From Deltaproteobacteria bacterium (GTDB taxonomy: Bacteria > Myxococcota_A > UBA9042 > PHBI01), in assembly GCA_020632715.1 (NCBI GenBank), contig JACKFA010000009.1, positions 124,001 through 188,000 on the forward strand: DNA of 64,000 nucleotides, written 5' to 3'. Each line of letters opens with the position of its first letter. Positions within the stretch are counted from its first letter, which is position 1. Below are positions 32,452 to 41,270 of this stretch, one piece after another. The notes under the pieces were generated by a model, which saw only the letters and a list, made by a program, of their open reading frames with translations, did not search any database and was not told where the DNA came from. A program made the position numbers and the translations under genes.

Positions 32452-33021
32452 GTGGCGAAGTACACCGTGAACCTGAAGGCGGTCGACGAGACGCGCCCCC
32501 TCATCGCCGACGGCCGCTTCATCGGCGCGGCCCAGCGCTACAGCTACGGCACCTTCGGCGTGCACTCGTGGCCCTACGGCCCGACGCTCCAGATCGGCGC
32601 CTTCTGCTCCATCGCGCTCGGGGTCGAGTTCCTGCTCGGCGGGCGGCACGCGCTCGAGAGGGTGTCGCAGTACCCGCTGCACCTCATCTTCGAGGGCGAG
32701 GAGGGGTACGCCGAGGACCTCGGCGAGAGCGGGCCGATCACCGTCGGCAACGACGTCTGGCTCGGCACGGGCGCGATGATCATGAGCGGCGTCGCCCTCG
32801 GCAACGGCGCCGCCGTGGCCGCCGGCTCGGTCGTGACGCGCGACGTCCCGCCGTACGCGGTCGTCGGCGGGGCCCCGGCGCGGCTCATCCGCTACCGCTT
32901 CGACGAGGCCCGGCAGCAGGCGGTGGAGGCGAGCCGCTGGTGGACGTGGCCGTCCGAGCGGATCCGCGCCGAGCTCCCGCTCCTCACCTCGGAGCGCTTC
33001 GGCGACCTCCCGGGCGCTTGA
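32452..33021 (+). CDS. Hexapeptide-repeat acyltransferase (CatB/xenobiotic acetyltransferase type)
   Basis: 189 aa from GTG 32452 (alternatives ATG 32350 and 32416 add a poorly conserved N terminus). The left-handed beta-helix is shown by LQIGAFCSIALGVEFLLGGR, ITVGNDVWLGTGAMIMSGV, ALGNGAAVAAGSVVTRDVPP and YAVVGGAPARLIRYRF, the last being the standard C-terminal signature. Family members O-acetylate small molecules or sugars using acetyl-CoA; the catalytic His is in GGRHALERV. Stand-alone and divergent from the TolB-like gene; substrate unknown. Confidence 0.82.
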   Translation: MAKYTVNLKAVDETRPLIADGRFIGAAQRYSYGTFGVHSWPYGPTLQIGAFCSIALGVEFLLGGRHALERVSQYPLHLIFEGEEGYAEDLGESGPITVGNDVWLGTGAMIMSGVALGNGAAVAAGSVVTRDVPPYAVVGGAPARLIRYRFDEARQQAVEASRWWTWPSERIRAELPLLTSERFGDLPGA

Positions 33022-33092
33022 CCCGGGCGGCTTGCGGCGAGCCGGCCGCTTCTGCGATAACCGGAGGGCTCATCCGCTCGGAGGCTCCATCG

Positions 33093-33797
33093 ATGCGCGC
33101 GCTCCTCACTTCTCCCGCGAGGCTCTCGGCGGCCACCCTGGCGGCGGCGCTCATGGCGTTCGCGCCGCAGGCGACGGTGCTGGCGGCGCGCCCGAAGGCG
33201 CCCGAGCCGAAGGTCGAGGCGCCGGGTGGCGTCACGATCTTCAGCACGACGAACGGGGCGCTCGTCGAGATCGACGGCGAGCCGAAGGGCACGCTCCCCA
33301 TCAAGGGGCCGATCGTGCTGTCGCCGGGCGTCCACAAGATCCGCGTGTCGCTGCGCGGCTGGACCGAGTACATCGACACGTTCGAGGTCGCGGCGGGGGA
33401 CGAGACCGAGCTCGAGATCGACCTCGTGCCGTTCGCGGGCATCGTGAAGGTGAACACGAAGGACCCGGGCGCGACGGTGAAGATCGACGGGAAGGTCGAG
33501 GGCGTGACGCCCTTCGACAAGGACATCGCGGTCGGGAAGAAGGTCGTGACCGTCGGGCGCCCGGGCTTCTACGACGAGAGCCGGGAGGTCGATATCCGCG
33601 CGGGCGAGGAGTACGTCCTCGACTTCCAGCTGCGCGAGATGCCGACGACGAGCTCGGACGACGGCGAGTTCTACGAGCAGTGGTGGTTCTGGACCATCAT
33701 CGGCGTCGCGGGCGCTGGCGCGGCCACGGCGATCGCCCTGTCGAGCAGCGGCGAGTCCGCGCCGCCCTCGGCCGCGTTTACGCTGCAGATTCCCTAA
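33093..33797 (+). CDS. PEGA-domain membrane protein
   Basis: 234 aa; ATG 33093 with GGAGG upstream. Signal peptide to about residue 32 (LAAALMAFAPQATVLAA), two PEGA repeats (GALVEIDGEPKGTLPI and GATVKIDGKVEGVTPF, each followed by G-x-x-x-V-x-x-x-G-x-x), and a C-terminal membrane helix WFWTIIGVAGAGAATAIAL after an acidic linker. PEGA domains are extracytoplasmic and thought to bind cell-surface structures. The structured element at 33807-33898 begins 10 bp after its stop. Confidence 0.8.
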   Translation: MRALLTSPARLSAATLAAALMAFAPQATVLAARPKAPEPKVEAPGGVTIFSTTNGALVEIDGEPKGTLPIKGPIVLSPGVHKIRVSLRGWTEYIDTFEVAAGDETELEIDLVPFAGIVKVNTKDPGATVKIDGKVEGVTPFDKDIAVGKKVVTVGRPGFYDESREVDIRAGEEYVLDFQLREMPTTSSDDGEFYEQWWFWTIIGVAGAGAATAIALSSSGESAPPSAAFTLQIP

Positions 33798-33806
33798 GCG
33801 ATCGGG

Positions 33807-33898
33807 GCGAAGGGACCAGCACCGGAGCGGCCCCGCCGACCGGGCCGCGGAGCGGCCAGGCGGGGATGCGCAGGTGCAGGGCCCTTCGCCTTACGTCG
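33807..33898 (+). ncRNA. Structured 3' element, copy 1
   Basis: Begins 10 bp past the PEGA stop. Helices: outer GCGAAGGG (33807-33814) with CCCTTCGC (33882-33889); GCACC with GGTGC; CCCCGCC (33831-33837) with GGCGGGG (33859-33865); apical GGCCGC (33843-33848), triloop GGA, GCGGCC (33852-33857). Conserved blocks shared with 39460-39554 are CCGGAGC, GACC before the apical hairpin, GCGCAGGTGCAGG and TTACGTCG. Function unknown; it could be a 3'-UTR RNA, a terminator-like element or a short dispersed repeat. Confidence 0.55.
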
Positions 33899-33927
33899 AC
33901 CGAGCCAATCGCGGCGTTCGCACGCGA

Positions 33928-34812
33928 TCACGCCCACTCGCGCGGGTTCATCAGCACGTCGACGAGCGCCGCCTCTGGCGTCCCCGGCGCGGGCGTGACG
34001 TCGTAGTCCCAGCGCACGAGCGGCGGGAGCGACATCAAGATGGACTCGGTGCGGCCGTCCGACTCGAGGCCGAACTTCGTCCCGCGGTCGTGGAGCAGGT
34101 TGAACTCCACGTAGCGCCCGCGCCGGACGAGCTGCCAATGACGCAGCGCGTCATCGGCCTCGAGCCCCATCCGCGCGAGCACGATCGGCTCGTACGCCGG
34201 CAGGAACGCCTCCCCCGTGCGGCGCCACCACGAGAAGAGGGCGTTCTCGTCGTGCGCCTCGTCGGGCGAGATCCAGTCGAAGAAGATCCCCCCGACCCCG
34301 CGCGCCTCGCCTCGGTGCGGGAGATGGAAGTAGCGGTCGCACCACGCCTTGAACCGCGGGTAGAACGCCGGGTCCGTCGCGTCGCAGGCGGCCTTCAGCG
34401 TCCGGTGGAAGTGGCGCGCGTCCTCCTCGACGAGCACGTACGGCGTGAGGTCGGCGCCGCCGCCGAACCACCCGAGCGACCCGCGCTCGATGTAGCGGAA
34501 GTTCGCGTGGGTCGTCGGCACGTGCGGGTTCCGCGGGTGGATGACCAGCGACACGCCGGTCGCGAAGAAGGTGTCCCCGTCGCCGGGCATCTTGTCGCGC
34601 ATCGGCTCCGGCACCGGCCCGTGCACGGCCGACGTGTTCACCCCCGCCTTCTCGAACACGCCCCCGCCCTCGAGCACGCGCGTGCGCCCGCCGCCGCCGC
34701 CTGGCCGCTCCCACGGATCCTCCCGGAAGCGCGCCTCCCCATCGAGGCGCTCGAGCGCCGCGCAGATCGCGTCCTGCAGGGCCTCCACGGCCGCCTGTGC
34801 CCGCGCTCGCAT
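33928..34812 (-). CDS. hemF: Oxygen-dependent coproporphyrinogen III oxidase
   Basis: 294 aa. HemF decarboxylates coproporphyrinogen III to protoporphyrinogen IX using O2. Signatures: GGGRTRVLEGGGVFEKAGVN, ATGVSLVIHPRNPHVPTTH, NFRYIERG then WFGGGADLTPYVL, FHLPHRGEARGVGGIFFDW and a C-terminal GRYVEFNLLHDRGTKFGL. All are near canonical, and the length matches. Its presence implies at least microaerobic haem synthesis. Stand-alone, no other haem gene nearby. Confidence 0.95.
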   Translation of the reverse strand: MRARAQAAVEALQDAICAALERLDGEARFREDPWERPGGGGGRTRVLEGGGVFEKAGVNTSAVHGPVPEPMRDKMPGDGDTFFATGVSLVIHPRNPHVPTTHANFRYIERGSLGWFGGGADLTPYVLVEEDARHFHRTLKAACDATDPAFYPRFKAWCDRYFHLPHRGEARGVGGIFFDWISPDEAHDENALFSWWRRTGEAFLPAYEPIVLARMGLEADDALRHWQLVRRGRYVEFNLLHDRGTKFGLESDGRTESILMSLPPLVRWDYDVTPAPGTPEAALVDVLMNPREWA

Positions 34813-34843
34813 CGCTCTCTCCTCCCTCGGCGCCCCCGGCGCC

Positions 34844-36049
34844 TCAGCTCACGTCGTACACGGCGATGGTCGCGACCGACACGCCGGCGTCGTGCGTCAC
34901 GAGCACCATCTCCCCGTCGCGCACGTGCATGTCCACGATCGGCTCCGGGAGCGAGAGCTCGCCGAGCACCGCCGAGAGGTCGTCCGCCACGACCACGAGC
35001 TTGCGCCCGTTGCTCACCCAGACGCGCCCCGCGTCCCAGCCGACGTAGTTGTGCGGCGACCAGGGGTACTCGGCGAACCACGGCCGGAGCCGCAACACCT
35101 CGATCGTCGCGTCGTTCTGGAAGAGCGGCACCCGCAGGAGGTTGAGCCCGTCGACCACGAACGCCGAGCGCTCCCCGAGCACCATCGCGGACGCCTCATC
35201 CCCCACGACCCCGATGGGGAAGCCCTTCTTCTGCGTGAGGTTCATGAGCGCGAGCTCGACCGGCCGCCCGCCCGCCGGCCGCAGGTTGAGGGCGAGCACG
35301 TCCCCCTCGAGGGCGACCGACGTCACCTCGCTCCCGCTGTCGACGCCCATGTCGAGGGGCACACGCCCCGAGAGCACGGCGGTCCCGCTCTCGTCGAAGA
35401 TCCCGACCACGTCGCGCGACACGACGGCGACGCGCGAGCCGTCGCCGTGCGCGAGCACCGGGCGGTAGGTCCCGGCCTCCTGCACGATGCGCATCACGAG
35501 CCGGATGTCACTCGGCTGCCCGCCGAAGCGGAAGAGGCGGAACGTCGTGTCGACCGGCGGCACGATGGCGGCGCCGATGGCGACGTCGTCGCGGTCGGGC
35601 TCGCCGGCGGGGAGCTCGGAGGGCGCGCCCTGCTTGGCCTCCGACGCCTCGCAGGTGAGCACGAAGTAGCCCTCGCCCGCGGGCAGCGTCCGCACGACGC
35701 TCGCCGAGCGCTTCTGCGGCAGGACCACGGTGCGATCGCGCAGGCGCGGCCACGGCAGCACGTGCCCCTTCGCGTCGCCGAGCGCGACCAGAGCGCGCCG
35801 GATCGCCGCGAGCCGCGTGAACGCCTCGCCGACGGTCGTGCCGTCGTCGCCGAGCTCCGCGATGTCCTCGAGGCAGCGCATCACCGCGGGCGTGCCGGGG
35901 GCGCGCTCGCCGAGCGTCACGAGCTCGACGAGGCGCTGAGCGTTCGCGGCGATGGAGACCGGGGTCACGGCGGCGTCTTCGGCGTCCGGGTCGAGCAGCG
36001 CGAAGAGATCGCCGCGCATGACTGGCGGGGGCGTCGTGCTGTCGAACAT
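34844..36049 (-). CDS. Hypothetical protein, predicted beta-propeller-like
   Basis: 401 aa, no signal peptide or membrane segment. N-terminal ~130 residues are helical (LVELVTLGERAPGTPAVMRC, then LEDIAELGDDGTTVGEAF); the rest is rich in short beta strands with Gly/Asp turns (DGSRVAVVSRDVVGIFDESG, GRKLVVVADDLSAVLGELSL, DGEMVLVTHDAGVSVATIAV), suggesting a repeat beta structure. No family recognised. 31 bp upstream of hemF on the same strand, so possibly co-transcribed. Confidence 0.65.
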   Translation of the reverse strand: MFDSTTPPPVMRGDLFALLDPDAEDAAVTPVSIAANAQRLVELVTLGERAPGTPAVMRCLEDIAELGDDGTTVGEAFTRLAAIRRALVALGDAKGHVLPWPRLRDRTVVLPQKRSASVVRTLPAGEGYFVLTCEASEAKQGAPSELPAGEPDRDDVAIGAAIVPPVDTTFRLFRFGGQPSDIRLVMRIVQEAGTYRPVLAHGDGSRVAVVSRDVVGIFDESGTAVLSGRVPLDMGVDSGSEVTSVALEGDVLALNLRPAGGRPVELALMNLTQKKGFPIGVVGDEASAMVLGERSAFVVDGLNLLRVPLFQNDATIEVLRLRPWFAEYPWSPHNYVGWDAGRVWVSNGRKLVVVADDLSAVLGELSLPEPIVDMHVRDGEMVLVTHDAGVSVATIAVYDVS

Positions 36050-36283
36050 CCGGAGCCTGGTCCCCTCCGACCGGTGTCACCGCGCGAGCCACCGAGAGGA
36101 GTGCCGCGCGCCGAGGTCTCCTCCTAAGTAGCGCGCCGCGCGGAATCTTGCCAGCGTCCCCGGCGTCGCGGCCGCCACGAGGACGGTGAAACGGATTGAA
36201 ACACCGCGCTTTCCTGGAGGCGATCTCGGCGCTAAGGTACCGCGCCGCCGCGACGACCGCCCGCGCGGCCTGGAGCGACCCAC

Positions 36284-37143
<860 letters not shown>

Positions 37144-37147
<4 letters not shown>

Positions 37148-39012
37148 GCCAGATGACCGCGGTCACATCGGAGAGCACGGGCGTGGAAGGCACGACGGCG
37201 GCGGACGCGCGCGAGGAGGCCGCGCTGGCCTCGCTGCGCGAGAAGATGAACATCGTGATCGTCGGCCACGTGGACCACGGGAAGTCGACGCTCGTCGGGC
37301 GGCTCCTCGCGGACACGGAGAGCTTCCCCGAGGGGAAGCTCGAGAAGGTGCGCGCGATCTGCGCCCGGCAGGGCAAGCAGTTCGAGTACGCCTTCCTCCT
37401 CGACGCCCTCGAGGCCGAGCAGGACCAGGGCATCACGATCGACTCGGCGCGGGTCTTCTTCAAGACCGCGGCGCGCGACTACATCATCATCGACGCGCCG
37501 GGCCACATCGAGTTCCTGAAGAACATGATCTCGGGCGCGGCGCGCGCGGAGGCGGCGCTGCTCCTCATCGACGCCCACGAGGGGGTGCGCGAGAACAGCC
37601 GCCGCCACGGCTACGTGCTCGGGCTCCTCGGGATCCGCCAGGTGACGGTGCTCGTGAACAAGATGGACCTCGTCGGGTGCGACCAGGCCGTCTTCGACCG
37701 CATCGAGGCCGAGTACCGCGCGTTCCTCGCCGAGTGCCGCATGGTGCCGCAGCGGTTCATCCCGATAAGCGCCCGCGACGGCGACAACGTGGCGCACCGG
37801 TCGGCGCGGATGGGGTGGTACAAGGGGCCGACGGTGCTCGAGGCGGTCGACCTCTTCCGGAAGGCGCCGAAGCGCGAGAACCAGCCGCTCCGCTTCCCGG
37901 TGCAGGACGTCTACAAGTTCAACCGCGCGGGGGACGAGCGGCGCATCGTCGCGGGGCGCATCGCCGCCGGGCGGGTGGCGGTGGGCGACCAGGTGGTGTT
38001 CTCGCCGTCGAACAAGCTCTCGACCGTGGCGAGCATCGAGGCGTTCAACGCGCCCACGGCGACCGCCGCCGAGGCGCCCGACTGCGTGGGCATCACGCTG
38101 ACCGAGCAGATCTTCGTTCAGCGGGGGGAGCTCTGCTCGCACCTCGACGACCGCCCGCAGGTGTCGACGCGCTTCCGGGCGAACCTGGTGTGGCTCGGGC
38201 GGAAGCCGCTCGCGCTCGGCGGGGAGTACAAGCTGAAGCTCGCGACGTGCGAGACGAACGTGCGGGTGGCGGAGATCCAGTCGGTGCTCGACGCGAGCGA
38301 CCTCACGACCGACAAGGCGCGCACGGAGGTGCGGCGGCACGAGGTGGCGGAGGTCGTGCTCGAGGCGAAGCGCCCGGTGGCGTTCGACCTGGTCGAGCGC
38401 TTCGAGAACACCGCGCGCTTCGTGCTGGTCGACCAGTACGACGTCGCGGGGGGCGGCATCATCCTCGAGGGGCTCGCCGACGCGCTCGCTCCGCTCAGGG
38501 AGGAGGCGCGCTCGCGCGACTTCGAGTGGGTCGAGGGGCACGTGACGCAGCGCGACCGCGCGGAGCGCTTCGGGCACGAGCCGGTGCTGGTGCTGCTGAC
38601 GGGGAACGCGGGGGTCGGGAAGGCGGCGATCGCGCGGCGGCTCGAGCGCATGCTCTTCGACCGCGGCGACGCGGTGTATCTCCTCGACGGGCGGAACGTG
38701 TACCTCGGCGTGGATCGCGATCTCGCGGCCTCGATGAACAAGGCGGAGATGGTGCGGCGCTACGCGGAGGTGGCGTACCTCTTCCTCGACGCAGGCCAGA
38801 TCGTGGTGAGCACGAGCAACACCTTCGCGCTGGCCGACCACGCGGCGATCCGGACGCTCATCGGGGCGAACCACGTGCTGCACGTGCACGTCGGGGAGGA
38901 GCCAGGCGACGCCGACATCGTCTTCGACGAGGCGGTCGAGGCGGAGGGGGCGGCGCGGGAGATCGTGACCCACCTCGCGCAGGAGGGGTGGCTCGTGAAC
39001 CGCCCGGACTGA
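37144..39012 (+). CDS. cysN: CysNC: sulfate adenylyltransferase GTPase with degenerate APS-kinase domain
   Basis: 622 aa from GTG 37144 (coupled to cysD; ATG 37153 is an alternative). Residues about 30-430 are the EF-Tu-like GTPase: IVGHVDHGKSTLVGRLL (G1), EQDQGITIDSARVFF, IDAPGHIEFLKNM (G3), VLVNKMDLVG (G4). The C-terminal ~170 residues resemble APS kinase, but its Walker A reads GNAGVGKAA where active CysC has GxxGxGKS/T, DGDNVR is DGRNVYLG, and the usual FVDTPLEVCE region is replaced. The kinase half is therefore probably inactive or altered and may be regulatory. Confidence 0.9.
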
Positions 39013-39094
39013 GCGGGGGAGCGCGGGCTCGGAGGGGCCGCGGAGGCCGCTCCGAGCGAAGTCGGAGGGCGGTGTCGATCGCGTCACTGGCACC

Positions 39095-39123
39095 TTGACT
39101 TCGCGCGCCCTGCCTCCTATTTT
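39095..39123 (+). promoter_or_regulatory. Sigma70-like promoter
   Basis: TTGACT at 39095-39100, a 17-bp spacer, then TATTTT at 39118-39123, in an otherwise GC-rich intergenic space. It is the best -35/-10 pair noticed in the window and would give a leader of about 65 nt before ATG 39196. Confidence 0.6.
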
Positions 39124-39195
39124 CCCGCGGCTCAATCGAGGCCGACCGCGGCGGAGAGCCGCCGCGAGAGCGGGCCCAACAGCGCCAGGATAGCG

Positions 39196-39453
39196 ATGTA
39201 CACGGTTTCCATCGGTACGGAAGTGCAGGAGTTCGAGCAGCGCGCCGAGGCTATCGCCAAGGCCAAGGCTGTCTCGGCGGAGACGCGCCAGACGGTGGTC
39301 GTCCTCGACGAGTCCCAGCGCGAGCGCATGACCTACCAGTACGGTGAGCTCGAGAGCTACACGTTCGAGACCCGCCACGGCCGCCGCGCGACGGCGCAGG
39401 TGGACGAGGAAGAGGACGACGTCGATCTCGACAACGACGACGACGACAACTAG
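39196..39453 (+). CDS. Small acidic-tailed protein, 85 aa
   Basis: Residues 1-65 look folded (MYTVSIGTEVQEFEQRAEAI, ETRQTVVVLDESQRERMTYQ), and the tail is almost entirely Asp/Glu/Asn (from residue 70). The tail resembles those of small highly expressed myxobacterial proteins of unknown role. Preceded by a strong promoter at 39095-39123 and followed 6 bp after its stop by the second copy of the structured 3' element. No known family recognised. Confidence 0.75.
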   Translation: MYTVSIGTEVQEFEQRAEAIAKAKAVSAETRQTVVVLDESQRERMTYQYGELESYTFETRHGRRATAQVDEEEDDVDLDNDDDDN

Positions 39454-39459
39454 TAGCGT

Positions 39460-39554
39460 TCGGGCCTGGCGAGACCGGAGCCGGAGCCCTCCCGACCAAG
39501 GCTGCGAAGTGGCCGACTCGGGAGGGCGCAGGTGCAGGTCCTCGGCTTACGTCG
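39460..39554 (+). ncRNA. Structured 3' element, copy 2
   Basis: Counterpart of 33807-33898. CCCTCCCGA (39487-39495) pairs with TCGGGAGGG (39518-39526), apical GGCTGC (39500-39505) with GTGGCC (39509-39514) around GAA, and an outer, bulged helix joins GGCGAGACC to GGTCCTCGGC (39537-39546). CCGGAGC, GCGCAGGTGCAGG and CTTACGTCG are shared with copy 1, while the paired bases differ and remain complementary. Located right after the small acidic-protein gene. Confidence 0.55.
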
Positions 39555-39570
39555 TTAGCCATCGGGTATC

Positions 39571-39794
39571 GTAGGGGCGGCCCTCGTGGCCGCCCTCGAC
39601 CTGATCGGGCGGCCACGAGGGGCCGCCCCTACGGCGCCGACCTCGATCGTGCGATCGGGCGGCCACGAGGGCCGCCCCTACGGCGATTCGGGCGGCCACG
39701 AGGGCCGCCCCTACGGCGATTCGGGCGGCCACGAGGGCCGCCCCTACGGTGCCGGCCGCGACCTGAACCGGGCGGTCACGAGGGCCGCCCCTAC
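39571..39794. repeat. Second array of REP-like palindromes
   Basis: Same palindrome as 26969-27457. One copy in forward orientation (39571-39595) and five reversed copies (39607-39632, 39657-39681, 39690-39714, 39723-39747, 39770-39794), the last with one base change in an arm (GGTCACG). Copies at 39690 and 39723 are tandem 33-bp units. Between the small acidic-protein gene and thiD, which are convergent; fills the gene-free stretch 39555-39800. Confidence 0.85.
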
Positions 39795-39800
39795 GGCGCT

Positions 39801-40628
39801 CTACCCGCGCCGCAGCGCCCACAGGTGGTCCACGGGCCCGTGCCCGCCACCCACCGGCCGCGCCGCGCGCAGCGCCCCGGTGAGGTAGCGCTTCGCCGCG
39901 TCGATGGCCTCCCCCACGCCCGCGCCCCGCGCGAGCCCGGCCGCGATCGCCGCCGCGAACGTGCACCCGGTCCCGTGGGTCGCCCGCGTCGCCACGCGCT
40001 CCGCCCTGAGCCAGCGCCCACCGCCGTCCGCGGCCCGCACCCAGTCGCTCGCCCAGGCGGGGTCGTCGTCGTCGCCCCCCTTCACCACGATGACGGCGCC
40101 CGGAGCGAGCTCGGCCAGCGCCTCGGCCGCCCGCGCCGCGTCGCGCTCCCCCGTCAGCGCCTCCGCCTCCGCCCGGTTCGGCGTCAGCACCGCCGCGAGC
40201 GGGAACAGCCGCTCCCGCATCGCCGCGACCGCGTCCGCCTCGAGCAGCGCCGCCCCGCTCGTCGACACCATCACCGGATCCACCACCAGCGGCCCGCGCC
40301 CGACGCGCGCCCACGTCGCGGCCACCGCCTCGACGATCGCCGCTGTCGCCAGCATCCCCGTCTTCGCGGCCCGCACCGGCAGGTCCGCCATGACCGCCTC
40401 GATCTGCGCGACCACCACCCCGGGGCTCGCCGCCTCGACCCGCGTGACGCCCAGCGTGTTCTGCGCGGTGAGCGCGGTCACCGCCGTGCACCCGAGCACG
40501 TCGTGCGCGAAGAACGTGCGCAGATCCGCCTGGATCCCGGCTCCCCCGCCGGAGTCGCTCCCCGCGATGGTCAACACCGCGACGACCTCGCCGCCGCCTG
40601 CGTCCCCGCCTGTCGACCAGCCCACCAT
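39801..40628 (-). CDS. thiD: Hydroxymethylpyrimidine/phosphomethylpyrimidine kinase ThiD
   Basis: 275 aa. ThiD phosphorylates HMP and HMP-P in thiamine synthesis. Ribokinase-fold signatures: LTIAGSDSGGGAGIQADLRT, GVTALTAQNT-like CTAVTALTAQNTLGV, VVDPVMVSTSGAALL, LTPNRAEAEAL, VVVKGG-like VIVVKGGDDDD and THGTGCTFAAAIAAGLARG (anion hole and catalytic Asp region with Cys). The first ~16 residues before VVAVLTIAGSD are probably extra, and a later start is possible. No TPP riboswitch was seen upstream; the space to bolA is only 42 bp. Confidence 0.93.
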   Translation of the reverse strand: MVGWSTGGDAGGGEVVAVLTIAGSDSGGGAGIQADLRTFFAHDVLGCTAVTALTAQNTLGVTRVEAASPGVVVAQIEAVMADLPVRAAKTGMLATAAIVEAVAATWARVGRGPLVVDPVMVSTSGAALLEADAVAAMRERLFPLAAVLTPNRAEAEALTGERDAARAAEALAELAPGAVIVVKGGDDDDPAWASDWVRAADGGGRWLRAERVATRATHGTGCTFAAAIAAGLARGAGVGEAIDAAKRYLTGALRAARPVGGGHGPVDHLWALRRG

Positions 40629-40670
40629 CGGCTCTTACACTAACCCAGCCCGCGCGCCGGAGGAACGCCC

Positions 40671-40910
40671 GTGATCGCCCGCCAGGACCTCGAAGAGCTG
40701 CTCAGAGCCTCGTTCATCGACGCCGAGGTCTCCCTCGAGGACCTCACCGGCGGCGAGGACCACTGGAAGGCCCGCGTCGTCTCCCCCGCCTTCGCGGGCC
40801 TCGGCCACCTCGCCCGCCACCGCCTCGTCTACCGCGCCCTCGCCGACAAGATGCAGGGCCCCATCCACGCCCTCGCCCTCGAGACGCTCACCCCCGACGA
40901 GGCGACCTGA
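40671..40910 (+). CDS. BolA family protein
   Basis: 79 aa, GTG start. Class II KH-like BolA fold with VVSPAFAGLGHLARHRLVYR, matching the F-x-G-x-x-x-(V/L)-x-R-H-R-x-V-Y signature, and EDLTGGEDHWKARV before it. BolA proteins partner with monothiol glutaredoxins in Fe-S/iron handling. No grxD nearby. Its stop shares one base with the ATG of the next gene (TGATG). Confidence 0.85.
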   Translation: MIARQDLEELLRASFIDAEVSLEDLTGGEDHWKARVVSPAFAGLGHLARHRLVYRALADKMQGPIHALALETLTPDEAT

Positions 40911-41257
40911 TGCCCTACCATTGCCCACGCTGCCAGCGCCGCGTCGGGCTCCTCGAGAGCCTCGGCCGCTTCTCCCTGAACCCGCTCAAATACCGCTGCC
41001 GCGGCTGCTCCGCCTGGCTCACGCTCGGCGCCGGCCCCGCGATCGGCGTCCTGCTCGTCGCGCTCGGCGTCGGCGTCGCGATCGGCGTCCTGACCCACGG
41101 CGAGCCCCTCGCCTTCGTCCTCGGCGTGCTGGCCGCCACCGTGGTCCTGCACGTCATCTGCTGGCTCGCGCTGCCGCTCTCCGTCCGCGGCGACGCCCCC
41201 GTCGTCCGCTACCCGGAGCGCCACGGCGGCAGCGGCCCCGATCCCGACGGCGAATGA
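40910..41257 (+). CDS. Small membrane protein with N-terminal zinc ribbon
   Basis: 115 aa. CPRCQRRVG...YRCRGCSAW gives two C-x-x-C pairs forming a zinc ribbon in the first 40 residues, followed by two membrane helices (GAGPAIGVLLVALGVGVAIG, FVLGVLAATVVLHVICWLAL) and a polar tail. Co-translated with BolA by a TGATG overlap. Similar small ribbon-plus-2TM proteins are common and uncharacterised. Confidence 0.75.
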   Translation: MPYHCPRCQRRVGLLESLGRFSLNPLKYRCRGCSAWLTLGAGPAIGVLLVALGVGVAIGVLTHGEPLAFVLGVLAATVVLHVICWLALPLSVRGDAPVVRYPERHGGSGPDPDGE

Positions 41258-41270
41258 CTATGACCGTCGC

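Noticed and set aside
36050..36283. SAM- or Cys-type riboswitch upstream of cysD
   Set aside because: No conserved core recognised; the space is a plain divergent promoter region.
40629..40670. TPP riboswitch upstream of thiD
   Set aside because: Only 42 bp to the divergent bolA start; no CTGAGA-type core.
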